Shown here one piece after another: positions 1 through 8,030 of a DNA stretch of 64,000 bases. The notes beneath the pieces are model-generated. The model did not search any database. It had not been told where the DNA came from and saw only the letters and a list, made by a program, of their open reading frames with translations. The position numbers and the translations under genes are program-made. Position 1 is the stretch's first letter. Every line of letters begins with the position of its first letter. Source of the DNA: an uncultured bacterium (GTDB lineage Bacteria > Verrucomicrobiota > Kiritimatiellia > RFP12 > UBA1067); the NCBI GenBank assembly GCA_902799955.1, contig CADCCQ010000016.1, positions 1 to 64,000 of the forward strand. Direction: 5' to 3'.

Positions 1-471
1 CCAAAACAGATTCGGAGAGAAACCTTCAATACGCTCCGCGCCTGTGGGGTATGCAGCCGAATACCTCATTCCGTTCTCGTATGGCTTTTCTCCGCTCATC
101 TGTTTAGTTGGAGTGGGAGTTGAGAGCCGCTGCGCTGCCGACAGATTCGCAAGCCCCAGCGCAAGCCCCACGAGGTTCGAGATCTTGAAGAACCTCGTGT
201 AGCTGAGCACGCCGTACTTGGCGACAAGCTTGGCCACCAATTCGTCGACAAACGAGGAGCTGCACCGATCCACGCCGGCAAAGTCAAGCGTCACGAACTT
301 CCGGTCGTTGTCTATGGCGTTTTCGACAACATGTCTGACCTTGCGAGCGGACTCGCGGGAGCCATAGCCATCCGCAAGCTCGGCGACTTTTAGGCAAAGG
401 CTTCCATCCTCCTGCTCGCGCGCCAATTGAAGCGGAGCATCGTGGCGCAAAATGTCTATCTTTGTGGTCAT
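1..471 (-). CDS. STAS-like DUF4325 protein, C-terminus beyond window edge
   Basis: The reading frame starts at 471 and is still open at position 1, so it is partial (157 codons visible). The centre reads [19 protein letters not shown] followed by [14 protein letters not shown], which matches the STAS-like DUF4325 fold; its biochemical role is not established. The start codon overlaps the rfbB stop as ATGA (471-468), so the two are probably translationally coupled. The tail contains the 12-residue motif [12 protein letters not shown], nearly identical to one in the leader ORF at 4059-4175. No signal peptide is visible, so it is probably cytoplasmic. Confidence 0.75.
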   Translation of the reverse strand, partial: MTTKIDILRHDAPLQLAREQEDGSLCLKVAELADGYGSRESARKVRHVVENAIDNDRKFVTLDFAGVDRCSSSFVDELVAKLVAKYGVLSYTRFFKISNLVGLALGLANLSAAQRLSTPTPTKQMSGEKPYENGMRYSAAYPTGAERIEGFSPNLFW

Positions 472-1562
472 TTCCCTTTGCCTAGCCGCTCGCCCGAGTA
501 CCTCTTGTCGTGGATTGGCCTCCACCACCATTCATTGTCAAGATACCACTGCACAGTCTTCCTGATTCCCGTTTCGAAGTCCTCCTGCGGCTTCCACCCC
601 AGCTCGTTGCACAGTTTGGACGGATCAATGGCGTATCTCAAATCATGGCCAGGACGATCCTGCACAAAGGTTATGAGGCTGTCGTACCGCTTTGCATCCA
701 TGCGTGGCTTCAATTCGTCGAGGATGGCGCAGACGGTCTTCACCACTTCGAGGTTGGTCCGCTCGTTGTGCCCGCCGACATTGTATGTCTCGCCAGGAGC
801 GCCCTTCTCGTTTACAAGCAGCAGCGCCCTCGCATGGTCATCGACATAAAGCCAGTCGCGCACGTTTGCACCTTTCCCGTACACCGGAAGCGGCTTTCCA
901 TCCAGGCAGTTGAGAATGATCAGCGGTATCAGCTTCTCCGGGAAATGGTAAGGGCCGTAGTTGTTGGAGCAGTTCGTGATAAGCGTCGGCAGTCCGTATG
1001 TGTCGTGCCATGCCCTGACAAGATGGTCGCTGGACGCCTTGGACGCCGAATACGGCGAGTGCGGGCTGTAGGGCGTCTTCTCCGTGAAGTAGCCCGTCTC
1101 TCCAAGCGTCCCATACACTTCGTCCGTGGATATGTGCTGGAAGCGGAACGCCGCCTTTTTCGCGGCGTCCAGCGTCTTCCAATATTTCAGAGCGGCCTGC
1201 AGGAGCGTCGCCGTGCCGACGACATTTGTGCGGATGAACTCGCCAGGCCCGTCAATGGAGCGGTCGACATGCGACTCTGCGGCGAGATGAAATATCGTAT
1301 CCGGCCTGAAGTCGGCAAATGCCCCGTCCATCGCCATCTGGTCGCAGATGTCCGCCTTCAGGAACTTGAGACGCGGATTTGTCGACTGAAGAGTTTCCGG
1401 TCCAAGTCCAACTTCCTTCAATGACTCTGGCACGCCGGCATACGTCAGTTTGTCCACGACCAGCACTTCCGCCTGCGTCTCCTTCATCAACAGACGGACA
1501 AGTGCCGAGCCTATGAAGCCCGCCCCGCCAGTAACGATGCACCTCTTTGCGTATGAATTCAT
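468..1562 (-). CDS. rfbB: dTDP-glucose 4,6-dehydratase
   Basis: This enzyme converts dTDP-glucose to dTDP-4-keto-6-deoxyglucose, the entry step to dTDP-rhamnose and related deoxysugars. It is an extended short-chain dehydrogenase of 364 residues, the usual length. The NAD-binding motif GGAGFIGS lies near residues 12-19. The STDEVYG segment carries the catalytic Asp-Glu pair, the YSASK motif supplies Tyr and Lys, and [18 protein letters not shown] is a family signature. I chose the ATG at 1562, preceded by AGGTGAC, over an upstream in-frame Met at 1622 that adds a non-conserved extension. No other rml genes are visible. It overlaps the DUF4325 gene by 4 nt. Confidence 0.95.
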   Translation of the reverse strand: MNSYAKRCIVTGGAGFIGSALVRLLMKETQAEVLVVDKLTYAGVPESLKEVGLGPETLQSTNPRLKFLKADICDQMAMDGAFADFRPDTIFHLAAESHVDRSIDGPGEFIRTNVVGTATLLQAALKYWKTLDAAKKAAFRFQHISTDEVYGTLGETGYFTEKTPYSPHSPYSASKASSDHLVRAWHDTYGLPTLITNCSNNYGPYHFPEKLIPLIILNCLDGKPLPVYGKGANVRDWLYVDDHARALLLVNEKGAPGETYNVGGHNERTNLEVVKTVCAILDELKPRMDAKRYDSLITFVQDRPGHDLRYAIDPSKLCNELGWKPQEDFETGIRKTVQWYLDNEWWWRPIHDKRYSGERLGKGK

Positions 1563-1631
1563 GTCACCTACAAGCAACCTCAGGCCAAGTCGTCCACAGT
1601 CGTCTGCGCGAAGCGCAAGCAAACATTGAAC

Positions 1632-2183
1632 TTACCCTTTCACAACCAGCGTAAGAGATCCAGCTGCCTTGCCGAGGGTCGGACGAACGAGCGGAATCGT
1701 CACTTCCTTCTCCTCGCCCGGCGCAGGCAGGTCGTCGAAGTCGAGCACGCCCTGCGCTATGATGCGCGGCGCGTCCTTCTCGGCGACCATCGTCGCGAGC
1801 GCGTCGACCGGCGCGGCGGCGATGTCCCCGTAAGAGACGAGCGCGGCGTCTATCATGTCCGCGCCCTCCTTTAGCGCGGCCTTCGCCGTAAGCTGCAGAA
1901 GGCGGTGCAGCTTCTGCATCGTCACGGGCTCGGCGAGCGACACTGCGAACGCGGTGTGTCCGTCGATCTCTTCACGGAACATCACGCGCTTCGCCCATGG
2001 CTCCGAGGTGAAGTCGCACTTGCCCTTCTTCATCTTGATCTGGCGCGTCGCCGACTTCCTTGCGGTGCCGACCTTCGGCCATATCATCTCGATTGTGAGC
2101 AGGTTACGCGAGACCGGCAGACGCTTCTCCGGAAGCGAGGTCATCGTGAAGCTCTTGAGCGTTACTTCCACTTGCGTTTTCAT
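1632..2183 (-). CDS. hypothetical protein, 183 aa
   Basis: I do not recognise this family. The start at 2183 (MKTQVEVTLKSF) is chosen over an upstream Met at 2243 because the extension lies inside the preceding gene. The N-terminal half looks beta-rich. The middle is helical (PVTMQKLHRLLQLTAKAAL), and the C-terminus is again strand-like (KEVTIPLVRPTLGKAAG). No signal peptide or membrane segment is visible. It lies 13 nt after the secreted protein gene ending at 2197 and 69 nt before rfbB, so it may be cotranscribed with them. Confidence 0.65.
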   Translation of the reverse strand: MKTQVEVTLKSFTMTSLPEKRLPVSRNLLTIEMIWPKVGTARKSATRQIKMKKGKCDFTSEPWAKRVMFREEIDGHTAFAVSLAEPVTMQKLHRLLQLTAKAALKEGADMIDAALVSYGDIAAAPVDALATMVAEKDAPRIIAQGVLDFDDLPAPGEEKEVTIPLVRPTLGKAAGSLTLVVKG

Positions 2184-2196
2184 AGGCGAGAGATGT

Positions 2197-4065
2197 CTAA
2201 TTGTTGTCCGCAAGCCTGATTGTGAATCCACGGGGAACGACAACGCGCTCGAATGTCACTGTCACGTCGTCGATGCCCATCATGCAAGGCTTGCCGGATT
2301 TCAATGAATGGATCGTCCACTTGATCATCAGCACCTGGCCCGGGGCGATGGATATCTCCTCCGCCGGAGTTGCCGCAACGGGAGTGGAGGCCGGCGTGTC
2401 GTGCGCATCCTCCGCGCCGTACACGGCCGACTGCGTCGAACAAATTTCCGTCCACCCATCGCTGTACGCGGAAATCCAGTCAAGGCCGTCCACCACCTTT
2501 GCGGAAACGGACATCGTCTGGTTGGTGTCGTTCTTGAATCCCCACTGTTGCGCAGAATACGCGACGGAGGACACCTTCATTATGCTGTCCGTGTTGTTGG
2601 TGAACGCGATGCCGAACGAGAACTCGTCGTTCTGGGTTGAATACGCGCCTAATGCACGCACGAGATCGTTTCGATTTGTGGCAAACACGTACAAACCGCC
2701 GGTTGAGCCAGTACCGGCATTGTAATTGAACGAGCTGACTGCGTCTGCATCCTTATACGCCTGCCAGTACGGGAGCGTCGTGCCGTTGAGCCAGTCCTTC
2801 TCGCCCGTCGTCGCCGTGAACGCCGCGAGCGAATTGAAATTCTGCGTGTATGTATTTCCCTCGAGCGACGACAGCGGGCAGGCATTGAGCAGAGCCACCT
2901 TATCAGGATTCGCAAGGTCTACCTCAACGGCCCCAGTCTTCGCGGATGTCACTCCGCGCCTTCCGTATGCCTCCACAGCGAACTGCACGGGCACGGACGG
3001 CAGGCCCGTAAATGAATGCCCATTCACCACGCCGACGTCAAGTCCGTTCACGATGTACATCGGCTCAACGCTTCCCTCGGAGTAACCGAACAAGACCGCG
3101 ACATCGTCGATAATCGCACGCGCAGAAGTTTTGTTTGTCGGCGAGAAGATGGCGATTCGGTCATCGGCATTCAGCGCTGGCAGCGTAACATGGTGCTGCG
3201 CTGCTTCATCACCAAGTGTGACCACACCGACGATGTTCGTCACACCGCCAGACACGACACCAAGAGGCATATCTCGTCCCTCGTCTGCCGTCTGCCGCCA
3301 CGCCGTGATGCGAAGCGTCAGAGGCGATCCGGAGAATGCTGGTAGCGGCGGAGACACAAGCACACCCTTGTTCTTGGTATTGCCGACTCTAACGGTGCCC
3401 TCCTGCGAGTAAGCATAGACAGTTTCGGCATGCCACCCTGAAGCCCCACTATCAGTATAGGAATCCTTGAACGTTGTACTGGTAGAAGACGTTGCCGGCG
3501 CGTTCGTGAACGACTCCTGCCACAACGCAGTTCCTTCAGACGCGCCCGCGACTACGTTTGTCCATACGTAGACCCTGTAGCCCGTCGCGCCATCCACATC
3601 GCCCCAATAGGCATCGAACGACGTGCCTGTGACGTTGTTCGACACCACCACGCCGGATGGTGCGTCCAGCATCCCTTCCGACACGTACGCCACAAACGAC
3701 GAAAGCCCAATTCCGATATCTGCCGCGATGCGGAACGAGCGGAAGTCGGTGGTTTCGGGGAAGTCGAACGACGCGCCTGAGGATGCCGCCGAGAGCGTCG
3801 CGACCATTGCTCCGTCTCCCAGCTTCGGGTAGGCTCTTATCGTGGCGGTAGCGGCAGCGTCCGAGCCTGAATAGCGGAGTTCAATCCGATCAACGGCATT
3901 GGAGTATTCGGGAGAGAGATATTCTCTGTTCTCAACTATCCATCCCTGAGGGAGTCCCGCGCCCGTGAAATCAGCAACGTACGTCGCAACGCCGCTGGCA
4001 CCTGCCGACATTGAGCTGAGACCAGCAGAGAGGATAAGACCGCACAATGAAACTTGCTTTACCAT
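2197..4065 (-). CDS. secreted FnIII-like repeat protein, unknown function
   Basis: A 622-residue exported protein. The signal peptide is MVKQVSLCGLILSAGLSSMSAGASG. Two fibronectin-III-like segments are visible: SGVVVSNNVTGTSFDAYWG (with GATGYRVYVWTN) and VNGHSFTGLPSVPVQFAVEAYG. The C-terminal half (NTYTQNFNSLAAF through IDDVTVTFE) resembles a beta-sandwich seen in large secreted PVC proteins, probably for binding rather than catalysis. The start at 4065 has a good ribosome site (AGGGAG, spacing about 5). It also overlaps the stop of the 38-codon leader ORF at 4059-4175. A longer frame to 4236 runs through that leader and the promoter and is rejected. Confidence 0.75.
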   Translation of the reverse strand: MVKQVSLCGLILSAGLSSMSAGASGVATYVADFTGAGLPQGWIVENREYLSPEYSNAVDRIELRYSGSDAAATATIRAYPKLGDGAMVATLSAASSGASFDFPETTDFRSFRIAADIGIGLSSFVAYVSEGMLDAPSGVVVSNNVTGTSFDAYWGDVDGATGYRVYVWTNVVAGASEGTALWQESFTNAPATSSTSTTFKDSYTDSGASGWHAETVYAYSQEGTVRVGNTKNKGVLVSPPLPAFSGSPLTLRITAWRQTADEGRDMPLGVVSGGVTNIVGVVTLGDEAAQHHVTLPALNADDRIAIFSPTNKTSARAIIDDVAVLFGYSEGSVEPMYIVNGLDVGVVNGHSFTGLPSVPVQFAVEAYGRRGVTSAKTGAVEVDLANPDKVALLNACPLSSLEGNTYTQNFNSLAAFTATTGEKDWLNGTTLPYWQAYKDADAVSSFNYNAGTGSTGGLYVFATNRNDLVRALGAYSTQNDEFSFGIAFTNNTDSIMKVSSVAYSAQQWGFKNDTNQTMSVSAKVVDGLDWISAYSDGWTEICSTQSAVYGAEDAHDTPASTPVAATPAEEISIAPGQVLMIKWTIHSLKSGKPCMMGIDDVTVTFERVVVPRGFTIRLADNN

Positions 4066-4175
4066 TTGACTCCCTTGCCAGCTACTGCCTGGCATTTTGC
4101 GATGCGCTCCGCGCCCGTGGAGTATGCAGCCGAATACTCCCACCACGCCTTCTTCGATGTCTTTTTCGCCATCAT
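4059..4175 (-). CDS. 38-aa leader ORF with YSAAY-TGAERI motif
   Basis: A short frame of 38 codons begins with two Met codons, followed by a Lys-rich stretch (AKKTSKKAWWE), YSAAYSTGAERI and a Cys-containing tail. Its stop TAA overlaps the start of the downstream secreted protein, suggesting translational coupling. A TATAAT box lies 13 nt upstream, and no Shine-Dalgarno is seen. The motif also occurs near the end of the DUF4325 protein. Between the copies the codons for T, R and I differ only at third positions while the residues stay the same, which favours real coding. Function unknown. Confidence 0.45.
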   Translation of the reverse strand: MMAKKTSKKAWWEYSAAYSTGAERIAKCQAVAGKGVKW

Positions 4176-4181
4176 CGCGTT

Positions 4182-4217
4182 GTTTAATATTATACCATAA
4201 AACCCCAAAAAAGGAAA
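4182..4217 (-). promoter_or_regulatory. putative sigma-70 promoter for leader ORF and 2197-4065 gene
   Basis: A perfect TATAAT box reads on the minus strand at 4194-4189. The -35 region (around 4212-4217, TTTCCT) is weak. The predicted start near 4182 leaves a leader of only about 7 nt before the first ATG of the small ORF. Confidence 0.45.
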
Positions 4218-4251
4218 TCGCAAAAGCAAATTGCAAACGATTATTTCGTGG

Positions 4252-6918
4252 TCATTTTACAAAGGTCATTTCCGCAACAGATGCCGCGAGGCCCGTTGAC
4301 TCTGCCTTCACGGAGACCTTACCTGCCGCGCCCTTCTTCGCCCTCACTATGACCTGCGCCCAGCCGTTGAACGTCCTGCGCCGCGGCTTGCGGAAGTCGT
4401 CGAAGTCCGTCTCGTCCCCGTTGTCCGTAGCCACGATCTCGCCCGGACCCTCAATGGAGAACTTCACCGGCACCTTCGCGTCTGGCACGACAAGCCCCTC
4501 GGCATCGCGCACGGACACGTTCAGGAACACGATGTCGCCCGACCGCGGCCCCTCGGGGATCTCCGCCTCGCCGAGGCATTCCACCTCAAGCACGAGCTTC
4601 GCCGGCGCACCGGTCGTCTTCACCTTGTCCCTCGCCCATTCCCTGCCGCCCTTGTATGTGACGACCTCGAGCGTCCCGGGCTCGTACTTCACGTCGTCCC
4701 ACCGGAGGCGGTACGCGCGGTCCCAGACGCCGGGCTGCTTGCGCAGCCTCCCGAGCGACTTCCCGTTGAGGAACAACTCGCCTTCGTCGCCCGACGTGAA
4801 CACGTAGACCGGCGTGACCTCGCCCTCGCGCCCCTTCCAGTTCCAGTGCGGCAGGATGTGCGCCATCGGCAGGTTCGGCATCCATCGCGACTGGTAGAGC
4901 CAGAAGGAGTCCTTCTTGAAGCCAGCCTGGTCGAGGAACCCCGTGTTGCACGTGTGGATCGCCGCGCGCGTCTTACCCTTCGCCTTCACCTCCGCGAGCG
5001 CCCGCCTCTGCGCCTCCTTGTCCGTGAAGTTTGGTTCCTTCCGCCATTTGTCGCACCAGAACGGCCCGCCGAGGTAGTCGATGCCCGTCCAGATGAATTC
5101 GCCCATGCACGTCCCGACCTTGTCCATCCAGTACCACTGCGCGTCCGGCGGACACGCCCAGCCCTTATCCACCGTCTTCCACCCCGTCGCCTCCCAGCAG
5201 TACGACGAGTTGTACATGTCGTAGAACGGAGTCTTGCCCCACGCCTGATGGACGGGGAAGTGGTATTCGCCGCGCGTCGCGCTCATGCACGTCGTCTCCG
5301 AACCGTAGAACGGGACGTTCGGGTGCTTCGCCACTAGCGCGGGATACTTCCACGCAAAGTAGTTGCACCCCATGACAGGCAGAACAGCCGGGTAGCCGTT
5401 GACGTAGTTTTCCGGGTTGTTGTTGGCGTTCGTCGCCGGACGCGTCGGATCCTCGGACGCCACGATGGCCGCCAGCTCCCGCGCCATCTTTGCGAACTTC
5501 TCGTATGGCGCGATGCGCCGAAAGCCCTCCGGTATCTCGTTGCCGACGGAGTACATGATGACGCACGGATGGTTGCGGTCCGTGCGCACCCAGGCGCGCA
5601 CGTCGCGCTCGTGCCACGTTCCGAAGAGATTAGTGTAGCCGTTCTTGCGCTTCCCCGCCATGCCTATCTTGCCCCACTCGTCGAACACCTCGTCTTTCAC
5701 AAGGAGCCCAATTTCGTCGCAAAGCTCCAGCAACCCTTCGTCCGGCGGATTGTGGGACGAGCGAATGGCGTTCACTCCCGCATCCTTGAAGAAAAGCAGC
5801 CTGCGGCGCTGGGCGGTCCTGTTCCACGCCGCGCCGAGGACGCCGAAGTCGTGGTGCATCGACACTCCGTTCAGCGGCACGGTGCGTCCGTTGAGCATGA
5901 AGCGCCTCTTGTCCGAATGGAACGAAATAGTCCTGATCCCGTAGCGGTACTTGTCGCCCTCGACGTCCACGGAGTAGAGGTACGGGTCGTCGATGTCCCA
6001 CAGGCGCGGGTTCTCCACCGTGAAGACGCGCTCCTTCCTGCCGCTCTTCGACATCTCGTAGCGGATGCGCACCGTGGCGCACTTCGCCGTCACCTCGGGC
6101 GTCGTGATGAACACGCTCCCAGGCACGACGTAGTCCTCGGGGCAAACGAGCAGCCTGCACTCGCGGAACAATCCGCCGCCCGTGTACCATCTCGAAGAGT
6201 CCTTCACGTTGTGGCATCTGATGGCAATCACATGTTCTCCCGTTCCCCATTCCCCGTTCCCACCCCTGCTAGGGCATCGCCTTGGGCGACTCGCTTCGCT
6301 CGGGGGATACGTTCCCCGTTCCCCATTCCCCGTTCCCTTCTTCAACCCCTCAGTCAAATCCACCCGCCACCGCGTATATCCATACGGCCAGCCGCCGAGG
6401 AACTTGCCGTCAAGGTAAAGCATCGCGTAGCTCATCGCGCCGTCGCACTCGAAGAACACACGGCCATTCGGCGGAATGGCGACATTCGACGGACGGCAAC
6501 CGACATCGGAGCCCTCGAATCTCAACTCACCACTCACCACTCTCAACTCACCACTCTCAACCCTAAACTTCATCCTATACCATCCGACGCCGGTCACATC
6601 GAGAAAGGCATCGCCGTATGCTCGGCTAGAGTCGAATGGCTTCTCTACGCCCCAGTCGTGCGGGACCCGCACCTCGCGCCATGACGAGTCGTCGAAGTCA
6701 GGTTGTGCCCACTTGAACGCTGGCGCACCACTCGTATCGCCCCTGTCGGCGCGGTCGAGGATGTCGCTCATAGCCTTGATGGTAAGATTCGTCCCCGCCG
6801 CAGGATCGTCCGCCTTGACAAAACGCCACCCTTCCCTGAGCGGAACCTTTACCGTCCCGCCGATGGCAACCATCGCACAAAGCACCAACGCTCCACTCAG
6901 CATCATTCTTTTCATCAT
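4252..6918 (-). CDS. glycoside hydrolase family 2 (beta-galactosidase-like), secreted
   Basis: An 888-residue exported enzyme that probably removes beta-linked galactose or a related sugar. The signal peptide is MMKRMMLSGALVLCAMVAIGG. The sugar-binding domain carries VRVPHDWGVEKPFDSS. The TIM barrel shows GVNAIRSSHNPPDEGLLELCDE, the acid/base Glu in YSVGNEIPEGF, and the likely nucleophile Glu in FYGSETTCM. A C-terminal Big/Ig-like domain follows (VPVKFSIEGPGEIVATDNG). The start at 6918 has GGAGG nine bases upstream. The N-terminal domain contains two in-frame inserts made of period-7 DNA repeats (6525-6573 and 6243-6340), expected to be surface loops. It diverges from nth. Confidence 0.92.
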   Translation of the reverse strand: MMKRMMLSGALVLCAMVAIGGTVKVPLREGWRFVKADDPAAGTNLTIKAMSDILDRADRGDTSGAPAFKWAQPDFDDSSWREVRVPHDWGVEKPFDSSRAYGDAFLDVTGVGWYRMKFRVESGELRVVSGELRFEGSDVGCRPSNVAIPPNGRVFFECDGAMSYAMLYLDGKFLGGWPYGYTRWRVDLTEGLKKGTGNGERGTYPPSEASRPRRCPSRGGNGEWGTGEHVIAIRCHNVKDSSRWYTGGGLFRECRLLVCPEDYVVPGSVFITTPEVTAKCATVRIRYEMSKSGRKERVFTVENPRLWDIDDPYLYSVDVEGDKYRYGIRTISFHSDKRRFMLNGRTVPLNGVSMHHDFGVLGAAWNRTAQRRRLLFFKDAGVNAIRSSHNPPDEGLLELCDEIGLLVKDEVFDEWGKIGMAGKRKNGYTNLFGTWHERDVRAWVRTDRNHPCVIMYSVGNEIPEGFRRIAPYEKFAKMARELAAIVASEDPTRPATNANNNPENYVNGYPAVLPVMGCNYFAWKYPALVAKHPNVPFYGSETTCMSATRGEYHFPVHQAWGKTPFYDMYNSSYCWEATGWKTVDKGWACPPDAQWYWMDKVGTCMGEFIWTGIDYLGGPFWCDKWRKEPNFTDKEAQRRALAEVKAKGKTRAAIHTCNTGFLDQAGFKKDSFWLYQSRWMPNLPMAHILPHWNWKGREGEVTPVYVFTSGDEGELFLNGKSLGRLRKQPGVWDRAYRLRWDDVKYEPGTLEVVTYKGGREWARDKVKTTGAPAKLVLEVECLGEAEIPEGPRSGDIVFLNVSVRDAEGLVVPDAKVPVKFSIEGPGEIVATDNGDETDFDDFRKPRRRTFNGWAQVIVRAKKGAAGKVSVKAESTGLAASVAEMTFVK
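6243..6340 (-). repeat. two heptad repeat blocks (GTTCCCC/ATTCCCC) inside GH2
   Basis: On the plus strand TTC recurs at 6243, 6250 and 6257, and again at 6312, 6319, 6326 and 6333, exactly 7 bases apart. A non-repetitive spacer containing CGCTTCGCTCG lies between the blocks. The blocks are translated in the GH2 protein as GNGERGT/GNGEWGTGEH, between LTEGLKKG and HVIAIRCHNVK, where family members normally have a short turn. Confidence 0.8.
6525..6573 (-). repeat. ACTCNNN heptad repeat inside GH2
   Basis: ACTC occurs at 6525, 6532, 6539, 6546 and 6553, followed by degenerate units at 6560 (ACCC) and 6567 (ACTT). The period is exactly 7. It is translated on the minus strand as VESGELRVVSGELRFEG within the N-terminal domain of the GH2 protein. 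Confidence 0.85.
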
Positions 6919-7209
6919 CTTTTGCATCCTCCATCCTGACAATTCGCTAGTCCGCATGCGCGGAGAGCCGCCACCCTCCACTCCGACATTATGAACACAG
7001 ACGACGGACTTTTCATACAGTAAAGTATATCACAATTCCACCATAATGAGGGATACTTTATACAAAAAACACATCCCCACAATCCCCTAAGACCAAGGGG
7101 AAAAACTAAAATGAGATTTCATTGCGGAACTTTTTTCCAATTCTCAAACCACGATAAAACACCGATTATCCATCAATAATGCAATATAATAAATAGTCAT
7201 ATAAATCGT

Positions 7210-7263
7210 TATGCGGGGAGTGTCCCCACAAAGAGATATACTCTATGCGGGGAGTGTCCCCAC
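7210..7263. repeat. two direct copies of a 20-bp palindromic repeat
   Basis: TATGCGGGGAGTGTCCCCAC occurs at 7210-7229 and again identically at 7244-7263. Each contains the inverted repeat GGGGA-GTG-TCCCC. It may be a pair of operator sites or a dispersed palindromic element; the centre-to-centre distance is 34 bp. Confidence 0.8.
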
Positions 7264-7321
7264 GGGAGGAGTGATGGGATGGGATAAAGGAAACTGGATG
7301 GAATTTTGGGCGATTATACTA

Positions 7322-7358
7322 TTGACCTGTGAATGGTAAATCTGGTATCATATTCACC
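7322..7358 (+). promoter_or_regulatory. nth promoter, leaderless type
   Basis: TTGACC (7322-7327) and TATCAT (7346-7351) are separated by 18 bp. The -10 box ends exactly 7 nt before the ATG at 7359, and no Shine-Dalgarno precedes that ATG, so transcription would begin at or next to the start codon. Confidence 0.6.
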
Positions 7359-8030
7359 ATGAACAGATTCACCGAAAAAGACATCGCGAAGATCGACCGT
7401 GCGCTCAAGCGGGAGTTCCAGGCTCACCCCGCGCCGATAATCGAGCTAATCGAGGCGCAGACGAAAGACCCCTTCTGCGTCCTCGTCGGCACAATACTTT
7501 CCGCGCGGACGAAGGACGCCTGCACCGCCGGGGCGGTGAAACGGCTCTTTGCGACCGCAAAGGGAAATACATTTACCCCCGCCGACCTTGAGCGACTCTC
7601 CGTAGAGAAAATCGAAAAGCTCATCTATCCCGTAGGATTCTACCACGACAAGGCCAGGCATCTGAAGGCCCTCCCTGGCGCGCTGCGCGAGAAGTTCGGC
7701 GGCGTCGTACCCCAAACCGTCGAGGAGCTTTGTGAACTGCCGGGCGTCGGACGCAAGACCGCCAACCTGACTGTCGCCGTCGGGTTCTCGCTACCCGCGA
7801 TATGCGTCGACGTGCACGTCCACCGAATATGCAACTGGCTCGGCATGGTCAACACGAAGAAGCCCGTCGAGACCGAGATGGCCCTTCGCGAATCCCTCCC
7901 AGTAAAATACTGGAAGACCTGGAACAGCCACCTCGTGTCGTTCGGCCAGACGCGATGCTCGCCCGTGCGCCCGAAGTGCGCCGGATGCCCGATCGCGTCG
8001 TACTGCCGTTCGCCAAAGAAGTCCGCCTAG
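7359..8030 (+). CDS. nth: endonuclease III
   Basis: A 223-residue base-excision repair enzyme, a DNA glycosylase/AP lyase for oxidised pyrimidines. The helix-hairpin-helix motif ELPGVGRKTANLT contains the catalytic Lys. The catalytic Asp lies in CVDVHVHRICNWLG. The [4Fe-4S] loop C-x6-C-x2-C-x5-C is complete at the C-terminus (TRCSPVRPKCAGCPIASYC). I chose the ATG at 7359 because homologues begin near here and the promoter lies immediately upstream. The gene ends convergently with proA, and the two stop codons share the CTAG at 8027-8030. Confidence 0.96.
   Translation: MNRFTEKDIAKIDRALKREFQAHPAPIIELIEAQTKDPFCVLVGTILSARTKDACTAGAVKRLFATAKGNTFTPADLERLSVEKIEKLIYPVGFYHDKARHLKALPGALREKFGGVVPQTVEELCELPGVGRKTANLTVAVGFSLPAICVDVHVHRICNWLGMVNTKKPVETEMALRESLPVKYWKTWNSHLVSFGQTRCSPVRPKCAGCPIASYCRSPKKSA

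Larger units (their letters stand above)
6919..7358. promoter_or_regulatory. divergent intergenic region between GH2 and nth
   Basis: This 440-nt AT-rich region separates two divergent genes. It holds a minus-strand TATACT box at 7029-7024 as a candidate for the GH2 gene. A related inverted pair, AAAGTAT and ATACTTT, lies near 7022 and 7053. Two copies of a 20-bp palindrome-bearing repeat occur at 7210 and 7244. The nth promoter is at the right end. No convincing gene is present. Confidence 0.6.

Noticed and set aside
4066..4236. N-terminal extension of the secreted protein to 4236
   Set aside because: It would translate through the TATAAT box and put a second hydrophobic stretch ahead of a good signal peptide with its own ribosome site.
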